This document shows positions 15,344 to 23,837 of a DNA stretch of 64,000 nt, piece by piece. This stretch comes from an uncultured Planctomycetia bacterium (GTDB taxonomy: Bacteria > Planctomycetota > Phycisphaerae > FEN-1346 > JAACEH01): the NCBI GenBank assembly GCA_903929765.1, contig CAIYVX010000094.1, positions 62,001 to 126,000 on the forward strand, in the 5' to 3' direction. The notes under the pieces are model-generated. The model saw only the letters and a list, made by a program, of their open reading frames with translations. It was not told the origin of the DNA and did no database searches. Numbering within the stretch: position 1 is the stretch's first letter; each line of letters starts with the position of its first letter. The position numbers and the translations under genes are program-made.

Positions 15344-17757
15344 CCTCCCGCGAGATCGCCGTCGAAAACGTTCCGGCCCAGTTGCGCGAGCTGCCGCGCT
15401 GGGTCTGCTGGAAGGTCGTCGAGCGCGGCGGCAAGCCGACCAAGTGCCCGGTGAGCGCCAGTAGCGGCGCCAACGCCGATTCGACCGACGCGGCTACGTG
15501 GACGACGTTCGACGAGGCGTTGGCGGCATTCCGTGGCAATGACGCCCTCGCCGGCGTCGGCTTCGTCTTTGCGCCCGACGACGGTCTCTGCGGCGTCGAC
15601 CTTGACGATAGCATCGCCCCATCCACGGGTGAGCTGAAACCATGGGCCAGGGAGATCGTCGAGCGGCTGAACAGTTACACCGAAATCTCGCCCTCAGGCG
15701 GTGGCGTGAAGATATTCCTGAGCGCCCAGAAGCACGGTGACCGTTGCCGCAAGGGTTATCACGATGGTGAGGTTGAAATGTACTCGGCCGGCCGGTTCTT
15801 TACGGTGACCGGCCGCCGGATTGACGCCGTGAGCGCCGACGTCGAGAGCCGCCAGGCGGAGCTTGACGAAATCTATCACCTGGTCTTTGGCGATACGCAG
15901 ACGGTGCCTGCGCCGGCTCCCCTCCGTCCGCAAGAACCGGTCGCTGCGTCGGGGCTGTCCGACGACGAGATCATTCGCAAGGCCTGTACCAGCCGCAAGA
16001 ACGGGGCCAAATTCACCGCCCTGTGGGACGCTCGCTGGAACGACTTTTTCAACTCCGCCAGCGAGGCCGACTCGTCGGTCGTCTTCACGCTGGCGTTCTA
16101 CACCAAGGATGCCGCCCAGATCGACCGCCTGTTTCGCCGCTCCAAACTTTATCGCCCCAAGTGGGACGAGGTGCATGGGGCGGACACCTACGGTCGAACG
16201 ACCATCGCTAAGGCGCTGGACAAGGTCACGGGCCAGTATGAGCCGCGGAAGCGCCGGCCAAATTCCGGTGCGACCCGGCCGGCTCAGCCCGGCGCGGCCG
16301 CGGCGTCCGGCGATCAGACGGTCATTCCTCTGGGGCAACGTGATCCGGCCAGTGGCAAGCTCGTCCTGTCGGCCAAACGCACGCTGCCCACGGCGGAGGC
16401 CTACGTCCGGGAGTTTCATAGCCATGCGGACAGTCGCACGCTGCACAACTATGCGGGCCTGCTCATGGCCTGGCAGGATAATCGGTATGCCGAGGTCGAG
16501 GATGAGGCGGTCAAGAACCGGCTCCAGCCCTGGCTGCATGGTGCCTTGCAATATGTGTTCAACCGGAAGACTCAGCAACTCGAACTTGTGCCCTTCGATT
16601 CCAATCCCGGCACCGTCAAGGCGGCGCTGGAGTCGGTCCGCACATTCGTCCACCTGCCTGCCTCGCTCACGCCGCCGGCGTGGATCGGTCCGGCTGAGGG
16701 CAAGCCCGACGCCCGCGAAGTGTTGGCCTGCCGCACCATAAACCTGCACATTCCCACGGGTAAAATTCTCCCGGCCACCCCGTCGCTCTTCGCCACGAAC
16801 GCCCTGGAGTTCGACTACAACGCCGAGGCGCCGACTCCGGAGCAGTGGCTCGCGTTCCTACAGCAACTCTGGGGCGACGACGGCGAATCCATCCAGCTGC
16901 TTCAGGAATGGTTCGGTTACTGTCTCACCGTCGACACTTCACAGCAGAAGATGCTCATGCTTGTCGGCCCCAAAAGGTCCGGCAAGGGTACCATCGGCCG
17001 CGTGCTCCAGCGGCTGGTCGGCGCCGCCAACGTCGCGGGTCCAACCACCCGCAGCCTAGCCGGGGCCTTCGGTCTCCAGCCCCTGATCGGAAAAAGTCTG
17101 GCCATTGTCTCCGATGCCCGCTTCTCCGGCGAAGACATGATCACCGTCGTCGAACGGCTCCTCTGCATCAGCGGCGAAGACGCCCTGACCATCGACCGCA
17201 AACATATCGGCTCGGTCACCATGAAGTTGCCGACCCGGTTCGTTTTTCTGACCAACGAGTTGCCCCGGTTCACCGACGCCAGCGCCGCCCTGGCCGGCCG
17301 TTTCATGATCCTGCGGCTGACCCAGAGTTTTTATGGCCGCGAGGATCCGTCGCTGACCGGGCGGCTGCTTGCCGAACTGCCGGGCATCTTGCTCTGGGCG
17401 CTCCACGGCTGGGAACGGCTACGCCAACGTGGGCGGTTCATCCAGCCGCAGAGTGTCGAGGACGCCATCTGTGACCTCGAAGACTTATCCAGCCCGGTGG
17501 GCGCGTTTGTTCGTGAGCGATGCGTCTTGGCCCCCGGCCGTAGCATTGAAGCCAGCGAGCTTTTTGCCGCGTGGAAGGACTACTGTCGAGACATGGGGCG
17601 AGACCATGTCGGAACCGTGCAAACGTTTGGTCGAGATCTGAGAGCTGCAGTGCCTGGGATACGTGCCACCCAGCCGCGTACGACGGTAGGCAGACTGCGA
17701 TGGTACGAGGGCATCGACCTTGCGAATGTCGCTCCTGGCAGTCGGGAGGACGTGTGA
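15340..17757 (+). CDS. Primase-polymerase / P4-type phage replicative helicase
   Basis: 805 residues from GTG 15340, which overlaps the helicase stop by four bases. The N-terminal ~220 residues resemble a prim-pol (RWVCWKVV, GVDLDDSI, and SGGGVKIFLS near residue 122). The C-terminal half is a D5/DUF5906 superfamily-3 helicase with P-loop GPKRSGKGT (G543-T551), a Walker B region near 590 and FLTNELPRFTDAS. Such fused proteins prime and unwind at the phage origin. The long imperfect dyad just after it (17798-17920) is a candidate origin. Confidence 0.87.
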   Translation: MTSREIAVENVPAQLRELPRWVCWKVVERGGKPTKCPVSASSGANADSTDAATWTTFDEALAAFRGNDALAGVGFVFAPDDGLCGVDLDDSIAPSTGELKPWAREIVERLNSYTEISPSGGGVKIFLSAQKHGDRCRKGYHDGEVEMYSAGRFFTVTGRRIDAVSADVESRQAELDEIYHLVFGDTQTVPAPAPLRPQEPVAASGLSDDEIIRKACTSRKNGAKFTALWDARWNDFFNSASEADSSVVFTLAFYTKDAAQIDRLFRRSKLYRPKWDEVHGADTYGRTTIAKALDKVTGQYEPRKRRPNSGATRPAQPGAAAASGDQTVIPLGQRDPASGKLVLSAKRTLPTAEAYVREFHSHADSRTLHNYAGLLMAWQDNRYAEVEDEAVKNRLQPWLHGALQYVFNRKTQQLELVPFDSNPGTVKAALESVRTFVHLPASLTPPAWIGPAEGKPDAREVLACRTINLHIPTGKILPATPSLFATNALEFDYNAEAPTPEQWLAFLQQLWGDDGESIQLLQEWFGYCLTVDTSQQKMLMLVGPKRSGKGTIGRVLQRLVGAANVAGPTTRSLAGAFGLQPLIGKSLAIVSDARFSGEDMITVVERLLCISGEDALTIDRKHIGSVTMKLPTRFVFLTNELPRFTDASAALAGRFMILRLTQSFYGREDPSLTGRLLAELPGILLWALHGWERLRQRGRFIQPQSVEDAICDLEDLSSPVGAFVRERCVLAPGRSIEASELFAAWKDYCRDMGRDHVGTVQTFGRDLRAAVPGIRATQPRTTVGRLRWYEGIDLANVAPGSREDV

Positions 17758-17797
17758 TGAGGTCCAGGGCAAATGCTCAAGCACGGTTTGGCACGGA

Positions 17798-17920
17798 CTG
17801 GCACGCGTACCACTCTATTGCATATACGCGGGCGCACAGGCGCGCACGCGTGCGCACGTACGCGAGAGCTAATAGGTTGCAATAGGCTGGCTCGCGTGCC
17901 AGTACGTTCCAGCGTGCCAG
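17798..17920. repeat. Large imperfect dyad with a central palindrome (candidate origin or operator)
   Basis: Nested inverted repeats centre on position 17850: CTGGCACGCG (17798-17807) with CGCGTGCCAG (17893-17902), and CTATTGCA (17815-17822) with TGCAATAG (17878-17885). At the middle is the 14-bp perfect palindrome GCGCACGCGTGCGC (17842-17855), inside a 25-bp run of strictly alternating purine and pyrimidine (17840-17864). Another GCGTGCCAG lies at 17912-17920, and AATAGG is repeated at 17871 and 17881. The region is not convincingly coding. Confidence 0.7.
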
Positions 17921-17926
17921 GGAGAA

Positions 17927-18427
17927 ATGACGTTGAGCGAGCAGATTTACAAATTCAAGACTCCTGCCCCGCCACGGCAATCGGCTGCTCCTGCGATACA
18001 GCCGATTCCACGGCAGCCGCTCACCGCCGACGAACGCTTCATGTGGGACGAGCGTGTCGCCATCTGCATGGTGGATGGCAAGGTAAGCCAAGCTGATGCC
18101 GAGCGGATTGCGTGGGAGCAGGTGGAGCAGGCCCGGCAGACCAGGCCACCGACCATCCTGAAACATTGCCGCTGTCAGGATTGCCGGCGTCTGCGTGACG
18201 GGCAGTGCGCTGTGGGCATCCTGGTGTCGGGCGACTGTCCGCCGACCGCCTGGCATTACTGTGCCGAGTATCTGGGGCCAGCGATCAGTCCCGACACGTT
18301 TGTGTGGCGCTACGACGACCCCCCTGTTCCGCAACAGGCCGCCCACGTTGGCCCACGGGCTATAGCGGCGTCAGAGGCGGCGAACGATACCACGGTGGCC
18401 GAGAGGGTAGCACGTGGGCCTACGTGA
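17927..18427 (+). CDS. Cys-rich prophage protein of unknown function
   Basis: 166 residues. Cysteines cluster in the centre (CRCQDCRRLRDGQCAVGI, later C and C near residue 105), suggesting a metal site. The N-terminal ~35 residues are Pro-rich and likely disordered. RBS-like GGGAGAAATGAC precedes the ATG. It follows the dyad and precedes an HNH gene. No family recognised. Confidence 0.65.
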   Translation: MTLSEQIYKFKTPAPPRQSAAPAIQPIPRQPLTADERFMWDERVAICMVDGKVSQADAERIAWEQVEQARQTRPPTILKHCRCQDCRRLRDGQCAVGILVSGDCPPTAWHYCAEYLGPAISPDTFVWRYDDPPVPQQAAHVGPRAIAASEAANDTTVAERVARGPT

Positions 18428-18546
18428 CGCGAATTTTATGGTTCCTCCCCGGCCATCGGTTGCCGCCGTGGTCACGCGGAATAGCCAGGCGGCCGCTGTT
18501 TGTTTGTTAGACCAGCGAACGTAACGAGAAAAGGAGCGAAACAGAC

Positions 18547-18990
18547 ATGGGCAGACCCAGAAGTACATTCAAGAGGCGGCCAAAATACCGTCGAGTTGGC
18601 GGGCGAACGGTCGCTGAGCATCGGCTCGTCTGGGAGGCACACCACGGCCCCATTCCTGACGGCATGGCCATTCACCATGTCAACGGCAACAACCAGGACA
18701 ATCGGATCGAGAACCTGCAACTGGTAACGCCGGCCGAACACTGCCACATCCATGCCGGGTACGAACTCCGCGACGGCGTCTGGCACAAGCTCTGCCGCAA
18801 GTGTGGTCAGGTCAAGCCGCTGAGCGAATTCTACCAGTACCCGTACTATCCCCACGACGGTGTGATTCCCAACTGTAAGCCCTGCCATCGCGAGGCGTGC
18901 CGGCAGCGACAACGAGAAGTGCGTGAGCGGCGACGGACGTCGCACGCGGCCCAGGAAACCATTTCAGGAGAGGTGACCCTATGCAGGTAG
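18547..18990 (+). CDS. HNH endonuclease (second copy, homing-type)
   Basis: 147 residues. Residues about 18-70 hold the HNH_3 signature: AEHRLVWEAHHGPIPDGM, then IHHVNGNNQDNRIENLQLVT with the catalytic HH and N residues. A zinc-ribbon-like tail (CRKCGQVK, CKPCHREAC) follows. Preceded by AAAGGAGCGAAA. It overlaps the methyltransferase start by ten bases. Free-standing homing endonucleases of this kind invade phage genomes. Confidence 0.85.
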   Translation: MGRPRSTFKRRPKYRRVGGRTVAEHRLVWEAHHGPIPDGMAIHHVNGNNQDNRIENLQLVTPAEHCHIHAGYELRDGVWHKLCRKCGQVKPLSEFYQYPYYPHDGVIPNCKPCHREACRQRQREVRERRRTSHAAQETISGEVTLCR

Positions 18991-20432
18991 AACTTCGCAG
19001 CATCAACGACATCCGTCCGTACGAGAAGAATCCCCGGCAGAACGACCAGGCCGTGGACGCCCTGGTGGCCAGCCTGAAGGCCTTCGGATTCCGCCAGCCC
19101 ATTGTGGTGGACGCTGAGGGCGTGATCATCGTCGGCCACACGCGCTGGAAGGCGGCGCAGAAGTTGGGCCTGACCCAGGTGCCGGTCCACGTGGCCACGG
19201 ACCTGACGCCGGAGCAGGTCAAGGCCTACCGCATCGCCGACAACCAGACGGCGACGCTGGCCGAGTGGGACATGGAACTGCTGCCCCTTGAGCTGAAGGA
19301 CCTCCAGGCGCTGAACTTCGACCTCAGCGTGCTGGGGTTCTCCCAGGACGACCTGGCGGCTTTCATGGCTCCCGAGGGCACCGTGGGCCTGACGGATCAG
19401 GACGCGGTGCCGGAGCCGCCGGACGTGGCGGTGACGAAACGCGGCGACCTGATCATTTTGGGAAATAACCGACTCTATTGTGGAGACAGCGGGTCGGTCG
19501 AGGATCTGGACCGGCTGCTCGACGGCGCCGTCATCGACTGCGTCAATACCGATCCACCGTACAATGTGAAGGTCGAGCCGCGGTCGAACAACGCTATCGC
19601 CGCCGGCAACAGTTCCTTTGCCCCCAACGCCCAGAGCCAGATGCACCACCAGAGCTTCGACGTGGCCCGACGAGCGAAAAAGGAAGCGGGCAAAGGCAAG
19701 CACACGATTCTGACCGAAGGCGACGCCCAACGCGTGCCATCCAAATACCACGGGATGGACCTGGCGACGGGCGCCCAAACGGGCGTCCCGACGACGAAGA
19801 AGATGCGGGCCAAAGATCGGCCGTTGGCCAATGATTTTGTCTCGGACGAGGCCTTCGACGAAATGCTCCGGGCCTGGTTCACCAACCTGGCCCGGGTGCT
19901 GAAGCCCGGCGGGAGCTTCTACGTCTGGGGCGGCTACGCCAACCTCGGCAACTATCCGGGTCCGCTCAAGGCCGCCGGCCTCTACTTCTCGCAGGCCATC
20001 GTCTGGGATAAGTGCTGGCCGGTGCTCAGCCGAAAAAATTACCTCGGGGCCTTCGAAATTTGCTTTTTCGGTTGGCGCGAGGGCGCCGGCCACGACTTCT
20101 ATGGGCCGAACAATGAAACCGACCTCTGGCACATCAAAAAAGACAACCCGGCCTCCTATGTCCACCTGACGCAGAAGCCGGTTGAATTGGCGGCACGGGC
20201 GATTAACAATTCCTCGCGGCCCGGCGAGAACGTCCTGGATTTGTTCGGAGGCTCGGGGAGCACTTTGATCGCCTGCGAGCAGACCGGCCGGCACGCGTTC
20301 CTGATGGAACTCGACCCGCCCTACTGTGACGTGATCGTAAAGCGGTGGGAGGATTTTACGGGCCGGAAAGCCGAGAGGATCGCCGCCGATGTGCCCTCTC
20401 TAGGTAGCACAGATAGCGGTCAAGTTCCTTAA
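18981..20432 (+). CDS. DNA methyltransferase with N-terminal ParB-like domain
   Basis: 483 residues. The N-terminal ~110 residues are a ParB/sulfiredoxin-type domain (IRPYEKNPRQND, then GVIIVGHTRWKAAQKLGL). The methyltransferase domain has catalytic DPPY (D191-Y194) upstream of the SAM motif FGGSGS (422-427). This is the beta-class order typical of N6-adenine or N4-cytosine methyltransferases. Phages use such orphan enzymes to protect their DNA or control packaging. The last 77 bases overlap a gene on the other strand. Confidence 0.9.
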   Translation: MQVELRSINDIRPYEKNPRQNDQAVDALVASLKAFGFRQPIVVDAEGVIIVGHTRWKAAQKLGLTQVPVHVATDLTPEQVKAYRIADNQTATLAEWDMELLPLELKDLQALNFDLSVLGFSQDDLAAFMAPEGTVGLTDQDAVPEPPDVAVTKRGDLIILGNNRLYCGDSGSVEDLDRLLDGAVIDCVNTDPPYNVKVEPRSNNAIAAGNSSFAPNAQSQMHHQSFDVARRAKKEAGKGKHTILTEGDAQRVPSKYHGMDLATGAQTGVPTTKKMRAKDRPLANDFVSDEAFDEMLRAWFTNLARVLKPGGSFYVWGGYANLGNYPGPLKAAGLYFSQAIVWDKCWPVLSRKNYLGAFEICFFGWREGAGHDFYGPNNETDLWHIKKDNPASYVHLTQKPVELAARAINNSSRPGENVLDLFGGSGSTLIACEQTGRHAFLMELDPPYCDVIVKRWEDFTGRKAERIAADVPSLGSTDSGQVP

Positions 20433-21024
20433 CGAGAGCCTGCGGCTTCCTACTGGCCGCTTCTTCATAGAGAGTCCAGAATCGCTTGCAGAAGAAACAA
20501 TAGGTCTCGTCGGCAGATCTGGGACTCTTGAAGGCTTCCTCCACCGCATCGGTCCAGGGAATGGCCCGCGAAAGAGCGAGCTGAGCATAGCTGTCGTAGA
20601 TTGGCACAAAGGGGAAATGGAAATGCAGGTACTTGGAGACGAACGACCTGGGCGAGCGAGTGCAGATTTTTTTGGTGAGGATACGGACCAGGTGTCCATG
20701 CACGTCCACGGCTTCGCGGAAATGTTCAACCCGGCTGCCGTCGAGGGAACGGATTCGGTCCATCTGGCCGTCAATCAGGGTTGCGTTCCGGCAGAAGTAC
20801 TCGGCCAACTGCTCGACCGAGCTGCCCTGTTGACCCTTGCTGCGAACCGTCCGTTCAATGCCAGTCGCATAGGAGCGGCCGATGATCAGCAACTTGGCCC
20901 TGGTTTCCCCTGGGCTGTCGTGTCGTGGCATGTCGCGGCACATCTGATACAGAATCGCGTCGGTCTTGGTCCAGTTGCGGTTTCGTTCGGCGACCGCCTT
21001 CTCGAAAGTCTTTCCGTCGAACAT
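20356..21024 (-). CDS. Protein of unknown function, convergent with the methyltransferase
   Basis: 222 residues on the minus strand; its 3' end lies within the methyltransferase gene. The segment SKYLHFHFPFVPIYDSYAQLAL (about residues 130-151) resembles a motif seen in several helical families of unknown function. Base composition is visibly more A/T-rich than the neighbours, suggesting a recent insertion (moron). It is transcribed away from the dyad-containing region at 21079-21135, which probably holds its promoter. Confidence 0.65.
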   Translation of the reverse strand: MFDGKTFEKAVAERNRNWTKTDAILYQMCRDMPRHDSPGETRAKLLIIGRSYATGIERTVRSKGQQGSSVEQLAEYFCRNATLIDGQMDRIRSLDGSRVEHFREAVDVHGHLVRILTKKICTRSPRSFVSKYLHFHFPFVPIYDSYAQLALSRAIPWTDAVEEAFKSPRSADETYCFFCKRFWTLYEEAASRKPQALVKELDRYLCYLERAHRRRSSRLSGP

Positions 21025-21078
21025 GGTTGTCTACTCCGCCAGACGCTTGAGGTCGTTCCCGGCTATGGCAAGAGTTCT

Positions 21079-21135
21079 CGTTAGTAAAGAACGCTTACCT
21101 AACCACAAGCGTAAGTAAAGAGTTCGTTACTAACG
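21079..21135. promoter_or_regulatory. A/T-rich dyad between divergent genes (probable operator region)
   Basis: CGTTAGTAA (21079-21087) and TTACTAACG (21127-21135) are a perfect 9-bp inverted repeat. Inside it are GAAC (21089-21092) with GTTC (21122-21125) and CTTAC (21094-21098) with GTAAG (21111-21115). AGTAAAGA occurs as a direct repeat at 21083 and 21114. Such symmetry in an A/T-rich intergenic stretch is typical of an operator or a cruciform-forming control site. Confidence 0.55.
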
Positions 21136-21201
21136 CCCACCGGTACGATTAGCTCCAGTCTAACCGGGAGTCTTTGGTAGGTCCAGAACGGAGGTGCCGG
21201 A

Positions 21202-22098
21202 ATGCTGAGAATCGCCCGTGTCTTTCCACGCTGCACCAGCGCCACACCCGACGACGATCTGGCCTTCATCGGCGACCCGCCGCTCTTCCTGCCCGACGTG
21301 GACGAGGTGCATATTTCCTGCACTTTCACCTGGGACGTGAATGAGGCCAACCGGCTCTATCGGGCGTGGCAGGCCCAGGGTTACAAAGTGCGGCTCGGCG
21401 GGCCGGCCTTCGGCTCGCCGGCCGGGGAATTCACGCCGGGCCTGTACCTGAAAGAGGGCCTGACCATGACCAGCCGCGGCTGCATTCGCCGGTGCCCGTT
21501 CTGCTTCGTACCCCAGCGTGAGGGCACGCTCCGGTTGCTCCCGATCCAGCCAGGTTGGGACATCATGGACAACAACCTGTTGGCCTGCCCGCGCGAGCAC
21601 GTCGAAACCGTGCTGGACATGCTGGAGGCGCAGCCCAAGCTGGCGCGGTTCACCGGGGGCATTGATTCTCGGCTCTGCCAGGAATGGTTCGCCGCGCGGC
21701 TCGGCGGCATGCGGGTGCAGATTCTCTATACGGCGTTCGACCAGCCCGCGGAGCAACCGTATGTCGAACGGACGGTGGCCACGCTCCGCGCCGCGGGCCT
21801 GACGCAGCGGCAGGTCGGCTGTTACGTTCTGGTAGGCGCCGAGGCCGACACGTTGGCCGCGGCCGAGGAGCGGTTGGAGTGGGTTTTCCGGACGGGCGGG
21901 ACGCCGTTCGCCATGTATTACCGGCCGGCCGAGGATCGGCGGACGCGCATCCCGCGGGACTGGAGCCGGTTCGTGCGGCGCTGGAACCGGCCGGCCCTGA
22001 TTTTCTCGACGCACGCGGATTACCTGCGCGGCGATCTCCACCCGGAGAGCGCCCCGGCCTTGGTCGAGGCCGGGGCGTCGGAAAGCGAGGTGCGGTGA
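21202..22098 (+). CDS. Radical SAM protein (prophage-encoded)
   Basis: 298 residues. SRGCIRRCPFCFVP (about residues 91-104) gives the CxxxCxxC cluster motif of radical SAM enzymes. The preceding ~85 residues (DDDLAFIGDPPLFLP, then VNEANRLYRAWQAQGYKVRLGGPAF) look like the B12-binding-like or Rossmann lead-in found in several radical SAM families. The remainder fits a shortened TIM barrel. Substrate unknown. Its position beside a DNA methyltransferase and a HARE-HTH gene makes DNA-base modification a possible role (inference). Confidence 0.82.
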   Translation: MLRIARVFPRCTSATPDDDLAFIGDPPLFLPDVDEVHISCTFTWDVNEANRLYRAWQAQGYKVRLGGPAFGSPAGEFTPGLYLKEGLTMTSRGCIRRCPFCFVPQREGTLRLLPIQPGWDIMDNNLLACPREHVETVLDMLEAQPKLARFTGGIDSRLCQEWFAARLGGMRVQILYTAFDQPAEQPYVERTVATLRAAGLTQRQVGCYVLVGAEADTLAAAEERLEWVFRTGGTPFAMYYRPAEDRRTRIPRDWSRFVRRWNRPALIFSTHADYLRGDLHPESAPALVEAGASESEVR

Positions 22099-22106
22099 TG
22101 GTGGGC

Positions 22107-22646
22107 CTACTTCGTGACAATCTCGAACTTGCCGCGTTCGGTTTTGCGGAACCGGGCGGCGTCGCCCTTGGTGGTAATCTCCCTCAGGATGGCGCTGTAC
22201 AACGTGGCGCTCGGCGTCTTGCCGCTGGTCTGCCACAGGCCGGTGGCCAGGACCTTCTCGACCATTTCTTTGCAGTTGAGCGGCGCGGCGGCTTCGGCCA
22301 GGACCTTGGCGGCGAGGTTCAGGAGGCTGTGGCGTTCCTTCTTCGCTTCGGGCACCGTGATGCCTTCGGCCAGGTTGCCTTTTTCGACGGCCGCGACCGT
22401 GTCGGCCACACCCTTGTCGTCGGCCTTGCCCTCGGTCTTCCCGGCGACGATGGGCAAGTTCTTTTTCGGCCAGAGGCCCCGCAGGCGGCCGGCGTTGCGG
22501 ACGCGGACGGTCTTCTTGGTCTCCTGGTTGACGCCGTCGTAACCGCCATGCGGGTTGACGGCGGTGAGTTTCACCGGCGCGACTTTGCCCGACACCTTCA
22601 CCACATACGTCTGTCCGAGCTTCACCTTTTCCTTCTTCATCTGCAT
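22107..22646 (-). CDS. HARE-HTH domain protein
   Basis: 179 residues. The C-terminal ~70 residues (SLLNLAAKVLAEAAAPLNCK, then EMVEKVLATGLW and TLYSAILREITTKGD) match the HARE-HTH winged-helix domain, which Aravind and colleagues linked to systems that recognise or make DNA modifications. The N-terminal ~60 residues are beta-rich (KLGQTYVVKVSGKVAPVKLT). It heads away from the radical SAM gene and is the last of four small minus-strand genes. Confidence 0.78.
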   Translation of the reverse strand: MQMKKEKVKLGQTYVVKVSGKVAPVKLTAVNPHGGYDGVNQETKKTVRVRNAGRLRGLWPKKNLPIVAGKTEGKADDKGVADTVAAVEKGNLAEGITVPEAKKERHSLLNLAAKVLAEAAAPLNCKEMVEKVLATGLWQTSGKTPSATLYSAILREITTKGDAARFRKTERGKFEIVTK

Positions 22647-22685
22647 CTCCTTCGCGTTTGGCCCGGCGATGCGCCGGGCAGCCTG

Positions 22686-22970
22686 TTAAAGCCCCGCCTC
22701 TTTCAAGAGGTCGTGGTATGCGTTTTCACCACCCAACATCGAGACCAGGCGATTCGCCAGCCAGTCGAGTTGTCGCCGAACTTCGGGGTTCGTGCGTCGG
22801 CCGTTGACATGCACCCGGACGGCGTTGGCCAGGGTCGCGACGGCCTCGGGGCTGAGGTTGCCCTTTATGGCTTCGCCCAGGGCGTCGGCCTCGTCGCTCT
22901 CGGGGACGGTGACCCGGACCTTGCGGCCCTTGAATTCTGCGTCGTAGGTTTTCAGTTTTCGTCGCGCCAT
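22686..22970 (-). CDS. Small early prophage protein (94 aa)
   Basis: 94 residues, unrecognised. Basic N-terminus (MARRKLKTYDAEFKGRKVRV) then an acidic helical part. A GGAGAA-type RBS lies just upstream on the minus strand. It belongs to a four-gene minus-strand cluster (22107-23492) of short, probably co-transcribed genes. Confidence 0.65.
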   Translation of the reverse strand: MARRKLKTYDAEFKGRKVRVTVPESDEADALGEAIKGNLSPEAVATLANAVRVHVNGRRTNPEVRRQLDWLANRLVSMLGGENAYHDLLKEAGL

Positions 22971-22985
22971 GTGCTGGTTCTCCTT

Positions 22986-23255
22986 TCAGTCAGCGAAACG
23001 TTCGATCTCGCGGGCGTAAACTTCGATGTCGCAGTTGGTGCCTTCGTATTCTTCGAGCTGCCGGTGCAGGTAGCCGGCGAAGGCCCGGCGGACCTTCTCG
23101 CCGGTCTCATCGCCGCGGGCGGCCACGTCCATCTTCATGCCGTCCGGGCGTTCCGGTATCAGGACGGTGACCTCGATGTTCGGGTTGCCGCGCTGCCTGG
23201 TGATCGTGGCGAAGCGGCCTCGGCGTCCTTCAATTTCAATACGCGTGATTCTCAT
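22986..23255 (-). CDS. Small early prophage protein (89 aa)
   Basis: 89 residues with an alternating strand pattern at the N-terminus (MRITRIEIEGRRGRFATITR) and a helical C-terminal half. No family recognised. An AGGAG-type RBS precedes it and it lies 15 bases from its neighbours, so it is in the same operon as the HARE-HTH gene. Confidence 0.65.
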   Translation of the reverse strand: MRITRIEIEGRRGRFATITRQRGNPNIEVTVLIPERPDGMKMDVAARGDETGEKVRRAFAGYLHRQLEEYEGTNCDIEVYAREIERFAD

Positions 23256-23270
23256 GGTTCGTCTCCTTGG

Positions 23271-23492
23271 TTAGCGGCTCTGGACCAGGGTCATTTGGAA
23301 TTCGCTGCCGTCCTTCATGCGGACGACCAAGCCTTTGTTGTTGGTCATGATGCCGGCCTCTTCGAAGGTCTGGACCATCTCGACGGTGCCCAACTCGGCG
23401 GGCAGGTCTTCCGGGTACTCGTCGCAGTCGGCGGCGAGGATCAGGTTGGCGAAGAGGTCGTTGAGGGCGGTCTGCATTTTGTTCTCGTTCAT
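23271..23492 (-). CDS. Small early prophage protein (73 aa)
   Basis: 73 residues, acidic in the middle (DCDEYPEDLPAELG), ending in a beta-hairpin-like region. First gene of the minus-strand cluster, preceded by AAGGAGAG. Unrecognised; the acidity would allow DNA mimicry, but nothing more specific supports that. Confidence 0.65.
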   Translation of the reverse strand: MNENKMQTALNDLFANLILAADCDEYPEDLPAELGTVEMVQTFEEAGIMTNNKGLVVRMKDGSEFQMTLVQSR

Positions 23493-23648
23493 CGCGGCTC
23501 TCCTTTTCCTGGTTTCGTCCTACGCTTCTATGGATCAGTTACCATGTTTTCGGGGGGAAGCAAGGCGATTCCAGAAGTAATCTGCAATGATCGATGAGAA
23601 TTTTCATAGCGCCTAACTGGGGCCGAACTGTGGCCGGGAGGACGTGGC

Positions 23649-23837
23649 GTGGTCGAAGAAAAAACGGGCCTGAACCTGATGGCCCTGACCGTGGAGGCGG
23701 CGGCGAAACTGCTGGCGTTGCCGCCGGAGAAGATCACCGAGCATGTGGCCAGGGGCCTGCCGACCAGCGCCGAAGGCCGGATCAACCTGGTGCAATACGC
23801 CGCCTGGCTGAACAAGGAGCTCGCCCGTGCCGATTGA
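23649..23837 (+). CDS. Putative small terminase-like DNA-binding protein
   Basis: 62 residues from GTG. LTVEAAAKLLALPPEKITEH is HTH-like, followed by EGRINLVQYAAWLNKEL (residues 42-58). The same RxxxLVxYxAWLxxxL motif recurs at residues 46-61 of the large terminase that overlaps it. It precedes TerL directly, the usual place for a small terminase subunit, but it is unusually short for one. Confidence 0.6.
   Translation: MVEEKTGLNLMALTVEAAAKLLALPPEKITEHVARGLPTSAEGRINLVQYAAWLNKELARAD

Noticed and set aside
17757-17885. A 42-codon frame overlapping the primase stop (TGATG)
   Set aside because: Its coding region is mainly the inverted-repeat structure, the product is a random-looking Arg/Ala-rich peptide, and there is no RBS. 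The DNA structure is the better explanation, though translation is not excluded.
21684-23597. A 637-codon plus-strand frame across the radical SAM tail and the small minus-strand genes
   Set aside because: It covers four small genes with good RBSs on the other strand and shows the Ala/Arg/Gly/Val-rich text of an antisense shadow.
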